From Isoetes taiwanensis (taxonomy: Eukaryota > Streptophyta > Lycopodiopsida > Isoetales > Isoetaceae): a stretch of DNA of 64,000 nt. A program made the position numbers and the translations under genes. Each line of letters opens with the position of its first letter. Within the stretch, counting starts at the first letter, position 1. This document shows, piece after piece, positions 23,540-35,712 of this stretch. The notes beneath the pieces were generated by a model. The model was not told where the DNA came from and ran no database searches. It saw only the letters and a program-made list of their open reading frames with translations. Location: positions 2,948,852-3,012,851 of the forward strand of contig JAJEKV010000015.1 in NCBI GenBank assembly GCA_021234155.1. The letters run 5' to 3'.

Positions 23540-25576
23540 CATGTGCTTAAAGAAGATAAGTTCTCATAAGCAAGATGTCTTATTTAGAATCTAATTCTAG
23601 AGTGGCAGTAATTGCCCCAGACTAGAAGATATATTTCAAACGTTATTTAGAAAAGTAATGTTGCATCTGAAGTATTGATTCTATTTATGTAACACTCCAG
23701 TCTGTACCATTCTTACAATTGATGTCAGCCTGGAAAGAGTTTATACATCTTGGTGCCAAGTTGTACTGCCTTAGGGCATTTATTCCAGTCCAATTCAAAT
23801 GCATTGATCTAAATACTTGATCCAGCGTTTCTAAAGTCAACAGCTAAAGTCTTACTCAGGTTTGAGTATAAAGAAGCCAGTAGGTCATCTCTCGCTTTCA
23901 TGCCTTTTGACATTTTTTATAATGCTAATACTATTGGATACTAGGTGCATAAAAACCCGATCGTAGTTTCTTTGACCTTTCATTGCTCCACAATAATAAG
24001 CACTCGCTCTTACTGCAGTATCTGCTCCATGATATTTGCAAAATCAAAAGCTTTCATAGTTTCATGCATATTGGTTCTGCATTTATGATTGCTATAACAC
24101 TGTTACCTAGCAACACATGTGCATCTTCAACAAAACTAGGTTTATATTAGCCACAACAGGCCCATGCCAAAGTTTGTAGCAGACGTTAAGGCTTGCCCTT
24201 AACCTGACCATAAAATGGTAGACTACAATATCACCTCCACTCAGTAGGGCATAATCTATTCTCCCTATTCCATCTGCAGCATGTATTGCTAGTACATCTG
24301 CAACTTGAGCTTTCTCCTCAATAACATTACCAACAGCATCAGGCCTTCCATTTGGACCGATTGAATCAACTTGCAGAATCTTCTCGGAATCAGCCAAAGC
24401 AAGAACATTATTTCTCCTCATTCTTCTTCTTTGCATCAAATCTGTTTAGCCAAGTCGGACCATTTTGTATCGTGCAGATTCTTCTCCATCCATCGCAGGT
24501 ATTTAAGAGGCAGGAGTCCAAGCATGCATCCCCTATATTAGTCTTTTGCCATATTTTAATCGCTAACACCTGGATATTTCAGTTCCATATTCTGCAGGCT
24601 CCAAGCCCTGGAGATAAGCATCTGAAATACGACAGGAACCACAAGCTCGAGAGACATAGATTTTGGGGTTTTCTCTGCAGAACTGTATTGCATGCTAACT
24701 TTGCAAGCGTCAAACCGAGTCTGCATCCCAAATGTGACGAAAAAAGAATCCGCCACACCCTGGTTTATCAGAACCGATCTTTGCTTCACTGAATTTGCTC
24801 TACCGGCCTCTGCCATAGCCGAGCTTTGAGCAAATAGACATTATAGCTCAAGGTGTAGAACCGTAAGTAAAGAATGCGGACCTCCATGGCAAACAGACAT
24901 TATAGCTCAAGGTGTTCTTTATTTCCTCTCTAGCAGAAACTAACAGACTTCCGTCTGATTTACCAAAAGCAGAAGCTCAATTAGTTGCGGGCTATAATGT
25001 GGAATATTCTTCCATGGGATTCGCTTTTTTTTTTTCCTAGGATCTTAGATCTGCGTTTCTCACTCTGAACTGTATTTCTCGACACCTTTTCTCGACTCTC
25101 GAGTAGAGAAAAGCCCTTAAACCTGCACTTGAGCTATCTTTCTCGACTCGCAAGTCGAGAAAGGCTCTCAAACCAGCCTTTTTCACTCTTCGACTTGGAT
25201 TATAGAAAGGCTCTCTATATTTCTTAAAAATGGCCTTCAGAACTGTGTGACGTTCCTAACCGACATGCCCTTAACCAACTGGGCAAAACCGTCTAGACGT
25301 TTATGAGTAGTCGCTTCTACCCATTTATGCCGGTATCTCGGAAACGCCCCATAGGCACATTCAAGGTTCGAATACTCGAGCGGTCTACCATTGGGCCCGT
25401 TACAAACTGGTTGTTATCTTAATTGTCCGATCTGTGGCATCACTTGACTAACTTGATTATGTCTTTTGTAGTTCTTATTCCAACCAGATAGTACATACTC
25501 GAGAGTCATGGAAAGACCCTTTCGTTGAAGAAAGTAGGCAGGAAGAGGATGGTGACATTAATTGGACAGTCCATAA
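23540..25576. other. Intergenic DNA, weak ORFs only
   Basis: Minus-strand ORFs at 24107-24439 and 24556-24816 have a composition that could be coding (NVLALADSEKILQVDSIGPN in the first), but no family is recognised and they may be fragments of one interrupted sequence. 25060-25200 is rich in TCTCGAC repeats. GGTTCGAATAC at 25364-25374 resembles a pol III B box. Confidence 0.35.
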
Positions 25577-26272
25577 AGCATGTGTATGAAATGGGTGTAA
25601 TCGTTGTGACAGTACGACCACCATGGTCTCTTCATCTACTATAAAATAAATTGTAATGATCATATTTATGAATAAAAATTCATTGAATGCTAGCACTTTA
25701 TATGGAGAAAGGAAACTATTTCATTGGTTTTAGATGTGTTTTTTAGTTTCTCGACTTGTCATTCTAGAAATGGAGGCCATTTATATTCTTTAAGTTTTTT
25801 ATTCGCACAAGAAATAAATGTTCTTTTCAGCCAATAATGGGGAATCACTCAATTCACGCCTCCTTCTGGATTGAGATAACAGGGTTCCGAAAAAAGAGTG
25901 GAAGTCGCATGTGACCCACCTTAATTAAATGCGACTTGTATATGTAGCGTGTTAAAACTTAACCTAACATTTTATCTTTTGGTTTTTATGTCAACTTTTG
26001 CTACTTTTTGACCGACTCGGATTACTTAGTGTAAAAGGCCCTTTTGACAGTCAAACAATCGATTTGCGTGGAGTGACCCAAGTGGTTGCTTTCTTCGAAT
26101 TTGATTTTACTAATAAGTCCAAATTGCTTTTATACTGATAAAGCAACTACATACATTGCATATTATTAAAACAAAACTAATAATTTCTCAGACTTTGTCT
26201 TTCCTGATCCTCCTAACTAGGTTCATATCCTTGGGCATCACCCTCAGCCTTTTCGTGTGAATGGCACATAGC
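25577..26272. repeat. Segmental duplication, copy B, left part
   Basis: Matches 1-690 with frequent small differences and stops at GTGAATGGCACA, after which copies A and B diverge. The match resumes at 36375, about 10.1 kb later. Confidence 0.9.
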
Positions 26273-27536
26273 CTCCACAAATAGCTGGGTGAGTTCGCTT
26301 TTTTTGCTCACACCTTATCATCATTGGCGTGACCCTATCATCGGTCTTGAAGTCACGCATGGCCTCTGAAGTAGCCTTTTGAACAGTGCTCTTTGAATTA
26401 GATGGTTGGTGCACTCTTTAGAAGTGCTAGATCTCCTGGAAAGCCTGACTGTGCTTGGAGTTAGGGTCATGGCGAACCCTCTTCGATGATTCGAGTCGAG
26501 AAGGCGAAGGCTTCAAGTTCAATCAAAGTCTGCTATCCTTGATATACTTGGGGCAGTTTGTTTGCAATACCATGAATTATAAGTTATCAATTGCTACAAG
26601 TACTCCTGATATGCCATCCTCTTCTTCTCATAATCAATGTCACGCTGCGATTTAAATGGCTTCTTTCCCCCTGTATAAATCTTGCTTTTCTTCGTTTTGG
26701 TCCAACTGGAAATGGCAGTCCCATTGCTTGTTCTTTAGCCTCCACTTCCTGCTGCGGTGCCTCTTGCTCAGATTCATAGATCTTAAGTGCCCCGGTCATC
26801 AGTATTCCTGCAGTTTAGTGCACTTCTCCACTTAAACTTTTTCGTCTTCCTTTCCTTCTCCCACTTTTTCGTCTTCCTTTCCTTCTCCCATCTCCTGCTT
26901 CCATCTCTCCTTCCTTTTCCTCTGGAATGCTTGCTCCTATAGCTCCTCGATTTGCTCCTCCTTTTGGGCTCCTCTTGGGCCACTTCTTCTTCTTATGAAG
27001 ATGCCAATCCAAGGATTTTTATAGATGCCTACTTCTGTTTCCCAGAGGAACTTCCCGAGTATTGAGGGCTTGGTCCACCATGGCATGAAGGAATTTATTG
27101 GGTCCGAATCCAAGCTACAAGAGTCTCTGTCCTACATGGGTTGTTTAGGTGACTTTTTAGATGAAATCTGCTGTTTTGTGTACTCTATGACATACAGAGA
27201 ATTTTATAGAATTTGCCTTATAACATGGAAGGCTCGAGGATACAATTTGGAAAGTTCTAAAGAATAGATAGCACTTTTAAAAATCTTTTTAGCAACCACT
27301 TTTCTTAAGTGTGAATGTATTATAACTGTCATTTACTAATTAAAGTACTTTCTCTAATCACGTAACTATCTCTCAAAATTTTGCTCTTTATTTTGGGCCA
27401 ATTAAGCATAATTTCATTAATTGTGGACTTTGGCTGAGTCCATATGACTCCCAAATGGACCCGATTTTTTAGAATATAAGGGTTTTAATTAGTAGAATGA
27501 TGCAAATTTTCGAAATGTGTGCAGGTAGGTGAGATG
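26273..27536. other. Non-repeated segment between duplication halves
   Basis: Short ORFs on both strands without family motifs. A direct repeat of about 27 bp (TTTTTCGTCTTCCTTTCCTT) occurs twice at 26838-26890 and gives a Lys/Arg/Glu-rich minus-strand frame that is probably chance. Confidence 0.4.
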
Positions 27537-27705
27537 GCAGGCCTTGTATCTATTAAGCCAAAGAAGTGCGAACCGAGTTTGTGTCTCATGGCGCCCAGCC
27601 AGTAGGCGTGGTCTCGCCACGCGGCCCGGCATTCGCAAATCGCATAGTGTAGATTCATAGTCGTGCGGTCGAGAATGGTTAGAACCAGCGGCCGATGGAT
27701 TCACA

Positions 27706-28143
27706 ATGAGCGAAATGCAGTGCCATATCGCCGAGCCAATATTAGCTCATGCGAATCAGCTTCAGGTTGAGGTGCAGAACGAGATAAACCAAAATGGCAC
27801 AGAAGAAATGAGAAGCCAACTCAGGAAGCTCCTTCGTCGTGGAGAGTTGATGAAGGACGGCGATGAGCCGGATCACCTCAAGCAGGGTAGAGCTGGAAGG
27901 CTGCTTGATTTCCTTGAAACGCCATATTTCTGGCGTAAGCTCAAGAGGTTGCTGAAAATGGAGGATGTTTGGCTGCACAACACTTTCCGGTCGTTGTTTA
28001 AGAAGCTTTACAAGAAGGAAAAGAGGCAGCGTGTGGCTTTGGTAACGAAACTCATCCTCAGCACTCCCTATCCGATGGGAGAATTGGATGATCAATTTGG
28101 ATCTCATCACGACAAGCCATATGAGTTCAAACCGGGGATCTAA
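27706..28143 (+). CDS. Hypothetical 145-residue charged helical protein
   Basis: An open frame with a balanced, coding-like composition unlike its AT-rich surroundings. It includes EEMRSQLRKLLRRGELMKDG, LLDFLETPYFWRKLKRLLKM and KLILSTPYPMGELDDQFG. It looks mostly helical and basic, with no signal peptide or membrane segment. A further in-frame-looking ATG at 27537 (MAGLVSIKPKKC) may belong to an upstream exon. AT-rich 3' DNA follows. It abuts the palindrome-rich region and may be carried by it. I do not recognise the family. Confidence 0.45.
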   Translation: MSEMQCHIAEPILAHANQLQVEVQNEINQNGTEEMRSQLRKLLRRGELMKDGDEPDHLKQGRAGRLLDFLETPYFWRKLKRLLKMEDVWLHNTFRSLFKKLYKKEKRQRVALVTKLILSTPYPMGELDDQFGSHHDKPYEFKPGI

Positions 28144-29093
28144 TTGCGGTGGAACCGGATATTGGTGAAACGTCCATGTTTAATATTATCTATTATTATA
28201 TATTATCTTTCTGTTCAACTATCTCTTTCGAGGCATGTTGTTTAGTTGATATTATTATCTACGTAATCCATCCATGTACTCCATTCCTATATGAATAGAA
28301 TGTTTTTGTCTACATTGAGAACAGCCCAATGACGTGCAATTTCTGAACAGTAATATCGAGGCCTCCAAACGAAATTGGGCGCCCGCCCACTTTCCTTCCT
28401 GAGGAAATTGGGCAGCCCAATTTCCGCCGGGAATAGGCTCCCAGTAAACCTGGGCCGCCGACTTTGCCCTTCAGATGGCTTGAAGCTAGTTGCATGAAGG
28501 CTTCCGCTTTGAGGAAAATAGGGCGCCCGCCCACTTTCCTTCTTGCAGGCAAAAGGAAAACGAGAAAACGTAGATCAGAACCGAAGATAAGAACTGAAAC
28601 ATAACAACTGATTCATGGACAACACAGTTACATCATCATATCATATAAAGTTATTAAATACATGAGTCATAGATTGTAATTATTGGTGATTCTATTAATC
28701 TCAAAAAGCCTCGCTCGGAACCCACACAATATGGATAGTAATATGATACTCACGGGGAGTCTTTCTTTTCGACCATTAGCTATACCATCTGACGAGGGGA
28801 TCGAGAGATCCCTTTCAACTCGCAGGCATAAAGATCGTCATAGGTCATAAGGCAAGTAAGGGTGTCAACATGGGGCCTGTGAAGATGGCGAGACATGGCA
28901 GCGGAATGTGCTGTGCCGTCGAATGCAGCTATATTTATAGCCAAGGAATTATTGATGACTACTGTAGCAGCATTATTGGTTGTATATACGGTGTACATCC
29001 AATAATCTTTGCGTACAATACCTTCAATAATGATTGTGGGTATAAATATATCTCAAACCAATTTTGACCATCAAATTTGGCCTTCGTCTAGCC

Positions 29094-29288
29094 ATGTGGT
29101 CTCATTACGGTCCCGAGCGTGATTCCATCAAGCGCAAGATGAATCGCGAAAACTTCAAGCGATCTTGCGTGGCGAGAGATACCCATGGAAGGCGGATGAC
29201 CACGGTCGCTCTAAATCCTCGCCATTATCACGATCCCTTCGACGTTATCATCCATCGATATGGAATAGAGAGCATCAAATGTACATGA
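29094..29288 (+). CDS. Hypothetical 64-residue basic protein
   Basis: Open frame with coding-like composition (MWSHYGPERDSIKRKMNREN), lying between palindrome clusters. A TATA-like TATATTTATAG is about 160 bp upstream. No family is recognised and expression is unknown. Confidence 0.3.
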   Translation: MWSHYGPERDSIKRKMNRENFKRSCVARDTHGRRMTTVALNPRHYHDPFDVIIHRYGIESIKCT

Positions 29289-29632
29289 TAGAGAAGATTT
29301 GGGGTGCACGGTGAAAATGACTCGGAAGAGTCCCCCTAAATGAAGCGCTTGTCATCTTGTTGTAATCGGTGTAATCATCTATGAGATAAAGTATTAGTAC
29401 AACTTGTCTTCTATATGTGCAACTTGTCCAACATGTCCCGTGAAATTGGGCGGCGCCACTTTGCCCTTGAATGCTCATATCGAATGATGCGCGAAAATTG
29501 GGCGGCCGCCCAATTTGGCGTTAATGTTCTGAGTGTACCTTATACGGTTACTGTTGCGCTAGAATGTCGCCAATAATTGACATCAATAATTTCTCACGAC
29601 TATAAAAAGCAGCTCCTTTGCATTCATCTCTC

Positions 29633-29837
29633 ATGGCTTCCTTTGGGATCGTCCAGGAGAACATCCAGATCCTTCAAGTGCTACTTGAGTTACAACGATA
29701 TTTGCCAGTGCTATATGACTGGTGTTAGTCTTGATCCATGGCTCCAGTCCAAAGCGGATGGACTGCGAGTAATTGCGGGGAAGCTCACTCGTGTTGTGGT
29801 CCACCGTATTGGCTTTCGATCGCCGGATCTTTGGTGA
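29633..29837 (+). pseudogene. Hypothetical small protein, frameshifted
   Basis: MASFGIVQENIQILQVLLEL begins at 29633, about 30 bp after TATAAAAAG at 29601. The frame stops after about 31 codons, but an overlapping frame continues to 29837 with VSLDPWLQSKADGLRVIAGK, so one frame change may split a protein of about 70 residues. Family unknown. Confidence 0.3.
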
Positions 29838-30599
29838 ATGGCATCGCCTTGGCAGGCGTTGACGACGAGTGACTCTTTGTACACTCGGATATGTTAATGT
29901 ACATGACAAGGATATAATAATGTTGTAAGGATGTAATAAGCATAGTCAATATTATATAATGTAACGTACCTGAGTAATTCACGAGGGTGCGCTCTTTGAT
30001 CTCCTTTGTTTTGCAGCTCCACTTCACTTCATGTTTGATGGCGCTTACTACGCCGAGAATTGCCCAGCCCAATTTCTTGGAGGATAGCAAAGTCAAATAA
30101 ATTTAATAAAAGGCTATAGTTTCTAAGGGTTAACCAAATTCGGCGCCCGCCCAATTTGGTTAGCAAATTAGTGGCCCAATTTGGTTAACAAAGTAAACTA
30201 GAGAAATTTAAGACAAGGAAATGAGTGCAACGTTATCATTTTGAAAAAGAAGTATGAACAATTGTTATTAACATATTTCACGTATTTTCAAATTCGTGCG
30301 GAGGCACATCTTCGAATGATCCCCCTTGGGTTCTCCATCTTTGGGGCTGAGGTTGTTGTCTTTGCCTCTTTGATCAATTCCATTCTTTGCATAAAATCTT
30401 GGCCCCAGTTCCTCATTCTCATCATCGCACCTTGATTGTCTTACGTGTTCGCCACCTCTTCCTCTACATCTTATTTGCTCATCGTGTTGGGGACCACATC
30501 CTCTCCATCTGATTGTCCCCTTCTGTGTTTCCATGACAACGACAGAGTCGGGCTCCCTAGCAACCTCTTCCCTCGAACTTTGAGGTCACCTCAATCATG

Positions 30600-33500
30600 T
30601 CACGAGTATTCACCCGGTCCGATCCCACGCCGGTCGCGTTGATGTTGTTTTTCTTCTCCTAAATAGTTCCAAATCCACGAGAGCCTAGGGCCGCTGCCCT
30701 TTTGAGCTCTACTTGAATCGCGCTCTTGTCTGTCTCGAATTGATTGCGCCGTTTATGGTTGTAGGCGCGAGCGGACAAGGTGTCTCGAGGCAGGAAGTCG
30801 AGGTGAGGAGCATTTTTGGAAGTAGAGGCCTTCTTCTTTCCCTCTTTTATCTTACGTAGTGCAGGAGCTCTTGATTTTTTCTCGTCTAACATGACATCGA
30901 AGTTGCTCGAATATCCGTACAAGCTTAATTTCCAGCAACCGTCTCAAAGACAATGTTTTATAGCCCTCGCACAATCGCCTCGGCTAAAAGCACCATAGGA
31001 AAAGAAGTCGAAACGAGTGCAACCTTCCAAACATCAACACGTACTAGATAGGTGCACGCCCTACTTTCCAACCCGATTTTGCACCGATTACTCCTCCCCC
31101 TGCGCCGCACCCTTGTCGCACCAAAGGTCGACGGTAACCAATAAGCCGACGGAAAACAAATGTTAGAAACATTGATAGTCAACAAGCAAATTGGCCCAAT
31201 TTAAAATGCATACCGCCGCACTTTTCGTGATCGGGCAAATTCTTTTCGATGTCTGTTTTTCTCGTAAATGCTTGGGAAACTTAGCATATTGCTTTGGATG
31301 GTCGGAATTGGGCGAAGCAAATATTTATTTCTGTCGCGATGGGCGTAGCCGCTGCGTCTCTGGCAACATACATTAGCGAGGACAAGACATTGCAACTCTC
31401 GAACTCTAGAGGTAGTCGCGGTTCGGCGGGGTCTGGTAGGAACCAACCCAAACACGGCCGCCACCGTCTATTGTCTTCATGGCGGATAGGCACTCATTGA
31501 GGTGATGCGGGGTAATAAATATAGCTACCCAAAAAAAGCTGCTGGTCCGTCATCGTGCTTAGTTTGGTCAAGGAATTTTTCATAATTTTCCTTTGGCCAT
31601 TTCTTCGTATATATCCGGTCGCATCCAATGAAGCGGGCGAAGTGTTTACCACGTCCACGCACAAAACCTCGCGGACTAACGTGGAAACGCTTGAAAGGTT
31701 TGCCACCCTCCTCAAGCGGCCCTAGAAGATATTCGTCTACTTTCTTTGTAGAGGGACTCGGAAAGCTTTCCTTCTCCATCTCTTTCGTCCTACGCCCATC
31801 CCGATGCTACTTGCGAACATAAGCATCAGATTCTCCGTGAATATGGGGGTGAGCTTTCCTCAAAGGCGACCATGTCTTGAAAAGGAAGTTTCTTCACTTC
31901 CTTCATGTATCGACAAGGGCCCGCTCCATTGTTCCAATCTTCTTGGGCTCTCCGGCTCGACTTTCATAGTCGTCTCCCGGTATAATCCTTGCTTCCCTTG
32001 GGGAATGTGGTGCCATCCTTGATCTCCTTGGCTGGCCTTTTGCGGATCTAGAGGATGCATGGACTTTAATGGTCGGCGGGGAATTATTGGTGAAAAGTCT
32101 AAGCCTATCCTTCACTTCAATTTTTTCCCCTTTCGTCCTTCAACCGGTCTTCATAGAATAAGCGGGCAACTTCGATTGCACAAATTCCCGCGACTTCGTC
32201 ATCAAGATATACAAAGTAGTCGTAGTCACGCATAGTTGACTTTTTAATGGTTTCTTGGCCTTCTGACTTTCCAATCTCGCATGACACGTAAGGCACTAGA
32301 TAAGGGCATACACATCATCTTAATTAGCTTGCGTAGCTGACCCAAAATGAAGCCCCCAATTTCAGATCATCCGACAGGTGAAATTGGCGGGAAGCCAATT
32401 CCCCTGAAACGGTTCGAAATTGGCGTCGCCCAATATCACCGTCGAGGGAAATTGCCGCCCAATTTGAAAAGAGTGCCAAAATTTTGAAATTGGGCCCAAT
32501 TCGAACTCGTGGATAGCGGGAACTAGTAATGGTGGTAGTGCACTTACGAATCACGCCTCCCAACCGAGTGCCGCGTTTGCCCTTCTTAGGCTTCGTAGAA
32601 TGCCCACCGGTTTAAGCTCTTTGAATTTCTTGAAAAATACTTCCGTGTATAGTCTTCTTTGTTATGTCATTATTCTCCGGCTTACACTAACGTACTTTCG
32701 ATTGTAGTGAGATTTCCTGCCGGGGACTTCGGCATTTCCTTTTGGCATAGAAAAGAATATCGGTTACGCCAAGTGCTTCCTTTCGGAGGCCATGCCAAAG
32801 CTTGTGTGACAAGCGGTTGAGCAACGCGTGGTCGTATGGTTGCCATTAACAATCCAATGATACGCATTTTGCAGATCCTCCCGAGTTCTTCCACTTGATT
32901 GCTCGCCAATGCGTGGATCGAGCGGCCGCGACATCGACACCGAGGAGGGTACATCGATGGCTGATAAGCGATTCGTAGAGAGTGTCCAAGTGCTCTGGAC
33001 TTATGACCCTACAAGTCATATTTGCGGGGCTTTATGCATCTTGAACACATCGACTTCAATCTCGAAGCCCACCCCGAGAGGGTAGATTCTCTCCCCGTGC
33101 TTGATGCTTCCTATGGCGTTTTGTGACAACTCATATACGCTCTCCGAGTGACGCCGCCACCGGATGGAGTGAACTTCGCGATCCGCGGCTACTCTCCAGT
33201 TCTTGAAGAAGAAGAAGACAAGGACTCCCTCTCCGAACTTTTTGGGCTCTGTGATAACCATCGTCCGCTTGCGCCTCTTCGACGGACCACCTAAATCTTT
33301 TCCCCTCTGGCTTTAGGGGTTTCTCTTGACGGCTGGTCCTCTTACGTTTTCGCATCGGGCGACCTTGATGTTCTCTTCATTCCAATCGAATATAAGTTTA
33401 GTGGCGCTTTACGATTGAATAGCCTTAGCGGTGTCCTCGCCTTCTTGATCACAGATCGGTCTCCATGTCTGCTGCCCCCGCTTGTCTTTATCTCACCTTT

Positions 33501-34080
33501 CTTGTATCTAGACTTAAGCCACTTAGTATCGTATACTTTAGGTTGGTTTTGCCACGATACTCCATGAACAAAGTGCTTTTCGACTGTTCATTTTGTGCTC
33601 TAATATCCAGCGTACGGCAGTAGTAGCCATCAAAATATCGGTTCTTGATTTGATGCCCGGCTCTAAACTTTCATATGAGTCTAGCGCCCATCCCTTCGGC
33701 GCAAGAATGTGGGCTTTCCTTTATACTTGCGTTCATCATACATGGCTCGTGCTTAGATAGTGGAACTTTATAGCGGACAAAAGTCCGATCTCACGGTGTC
33801 TTCAACGTCGATGAGGAAGTCATCCTTGTTCTCGGGCGAGACCTCCATGTCGATGACGATGGCCGCCCAATTCATTTTTTCCTGCCCCTATCTTGCCAAA
33901 GAAAGCGGAAGATCCTTGAGGTGGTTTATGCGGGACCCAGGATGAATATTCCCTATCTCTATGCACCAGACCCATTCCTCAGGAACCGTCAAAATTTCAT
34001 TGGGCACAACCTGGATGCCAGCAAACAGTTCTTTCTCTTCTTCTGTTCTTGCATTCTCTATTGCAATAGCCTCTCGCAAA
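30600..34080 (-). pseudogene. Decayed gene, possible ParB-like plus methyltransferase relic
   Basis: No frame is open for long, but protein-like segments follow each other across all three minus frames: EKELFAGIQVVPNEILTVPE near 34030, NWAAIVIDMEVSPENKDDFL near 33850, GSIKHGERIYPLGVGFEIEV near 33080, NAYHWIVNGNHTT near 32850, GPLEEGGKPFKRF near 31710, and FDFFSYGAFSR near 30985. The GNH segment resembles the core of ParB-like domains, and DFFxxGxF resembles the SAM-binding motif of DNA methyltransferases. A basic, Lys-rich tail ends at 30659. The order matches the gene at 47624-51911. The assignment is an inference from short motifs. Confidence 0.35.
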
Positions 34081-34380
34081 TTTGGGTCGATGAAGGAACG
34101 GCGATCTGCTTTGTTCGCGCCATATTAATTCCTGCAGAACGGAAAGTAGTGTTAGTACTTGGGAGACTTGGGGCTGAAGAGGCTGTTGTATGATGGAGGC
34201 AAATTGGGCGCCCGCCCAATTTGCCCGGATCCCCACGCACACCAAATTGGGCGCCCGCCCAATTTGCTCGGCTCAACTCATGGTGAGCCTTGAGTCTGAG
34301 GAGACGACATCCACGAGGGGCCAAATTGGGCGCCCAATTTGGCATCCCTGATCGCATACTAACTAGCCCAATTTACTTAG

Positions 34381-34601
34381 CCCTCACACCAAAGTGGGCG
34401 GATGCCCAATTTGCCTATCCCGGAGAGCACGACTTCCTTGGATGGTAGACTTGGGTAGAGTAAATTGGGCGGGCGCCCAATTTAGTCTGCCCAAGTCTAC
34501 CATCCAAGGTAGTCGTGCTCTCCGGGATAGGCAAACTGGGCGTCCGCCTACTTTGGTGTCGGGATAGGCAAACTGGGTGTCCGCCCACATTGGTGTGAGG
34601 G
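34381..34601. repeat. Long imperfect inverted repeat (fold-back)
   Basis: The left arm (CCCTCACACCAAAGTGGGCG onward to about 34470) is mirrored by the right arm ending GGTGTGAGGG at 34601, centred on TAAATTGGGCGGGCGCCC. Within the right arm a 37-bp segment starting GGGATAGGCAAACTGGG is tandemly doubled. Transcribed, it would give a hairpin with a stem of more than 80 bp. It may be the right end of the palindrome-rich element or a separate fold-back insertion. Confidence 0.8.
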
Positions 34602-34627
34602 ATTTAGTGCCATTTTCTTTTCTTGCT

Positions 34628-35699
34628 CATGCCCCTCCATCCACACCCTATTGGAGACTCCATGGTGGTGGGCACTGCTGCCTCCAGACCCCTCAGCGCC
34701 TCCACTGGCAGCATCAGTTCATCCCCTTACACAAAGACGATGGATTCTGGCAGGTGTTGTCTCTATTCAAGCATGGTATGAAGCGGGTCGCCTACTATCT
34801 TGGCCTGAATTTCAGGCAAAGTTCCTGCTCTCTTGTTGGGATGTGTCTCTATGGGAGAAGGTCGCAGAAAACTTGCCTTTTGTAGTGCAAGTTGGTGTCG
34901 CTGAAAGAGTGCCATGGGACTGTCATGAAAATATTCTCAAAGGCAAACACTTTGTCAGATCAGTATATCGCCTTCTTTTAGCACCACAACCCCTTCAGCT
35001 GCCAGATGGGTGGCACCTACAGGTTCCACAACACACTTTGTGTCGTACATGGCGATGTGCTTTGGGATAGGTTGCTCACCCTAAAGTCTCTGTACTATGG
35101 TGGCAGGTTATCCACAGGTGCCGGCGCGTTAATGCCTTCCAACATCGCTATGATCCTCGCATATCTGCAGTGTGCCCGCTCTGCCTTTCAGCTGTTGAGA
35201 CTCTTGAGCACTGTCTCTTTGATTGTCCAGAGGTTCAACCAGCGTGGTCCTAGCTACAAGGCTTGTTTAACAGTACTTTGGACTGCCGATGCATCCTCTT
35301 GGCATCCTATCCTAATACATGGCTCTCAGCTAAACAGAAGGCATTCCATCTTGGTTCTGGTTGGCTCCTATGGTTGATATGGGAGCGTCGTAGACACCAC
35401 ATCTTCCAAGGCATTTATTCATCCGCACATGTTGTTATTACGGTGGCCCATAAAAAGATACTGACAGCCTATGAGTGCTCCTCTCTTGATTTAGAAATGA
35501 TGGAACGCATCTGGATTCAGTATCTTCAAATTGATTCTTATCGTTAGTCTCCCTTTCTGGAGTAAGCACATTGTGCTCCAGGCTCGTGCTCCTGTGGCAT
35601 CTTCTTTGTGCTTACACAGTTAGATGAGACATGTAAATTTTGTACTTTTTATCTGATTAATAAACTTTTTGGCTTTCGACCGTAAAAAAAAAAAAAAAA
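34628..35699 (+). mobile_element. 5'-truncated LINE (L1) insertion
   Basis: The segment ends in a run of 16 A at 35684-35699 and is flanked by TTTTCTTGCT at 34618-34627 and 35703-35712, a plausible target duplication. The coding part, read across frames 34651-35547, is the end of LINE ORF2: the zinc-finger-like region VCPLCLSAVETLEHCLFDCP, then WLLWLIWERRRHHIFQG, stopping at 35545-35547. A short 3' UTR with AATAAA-like ATTAATAAACTTTT precedes the tail. Confidence 0.85.
34651..35547 (+). pseudogene. LINE ORF2 C-terminal remnant
   Basis: Contains the region after reverse transcriptase with the Cys-His cluster CPLC...H...C and the tryptophan-rich LWLIWERRR motif typical of plant L1 ORF2. At least two frame changes interrupt it. 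Endonuclease and reverse transcriptase are absent because the insertion is 5'-truncated. Confidence 0.75.
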
Positions 35700-35712
35700 T
35701 GATTTTCTTGCT

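Larger units (their letters stand above)
28330..34601. mobile_element. Candidate element rich in AAATTGGGCG palindromes
   Basis: About twenty copies or half-copies of a palindrome of the type AAATTGGGCGCCCAATTT, some with an extra CGCC or GGCG in the centre, are scattered at 28365-28545, 29445-29520, 30060-30190, 31190, 32380-32510, 33860 and 34197-34600. GC content is higher than in neighbouring DNA. A decayed minus-strand gene (about 34080-30600) and several small plus-strand ORFs lie between palindrome clusters. No terminal inverted repeat or target duplication could be fixed, so the limits are approximate. The layout recalls the transposon at 47309-56810. Confidence 0.45.

Noticed and set aside
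24107-24816. A host gene on the minus strand
   Set aside because: Two ORFs look mildly coding but share no recognisable family motif, and no splice sites join them convincingly.
25240-25380. tRNA gene or SINE
   Set aside because: An A-box-like string occurs on the minus strand and a B-box-like GGTTCGAATAC on the plus strand, so they cannot form one pol III promoter.
26783-27012. Lys/Arg-rich nuclear protein on the minus strand
   Set aside because: It arises from a tandem pyrimidine-rich repeat read backwards, in two overlapping frames with equal charge, which indicates composition and not selection.
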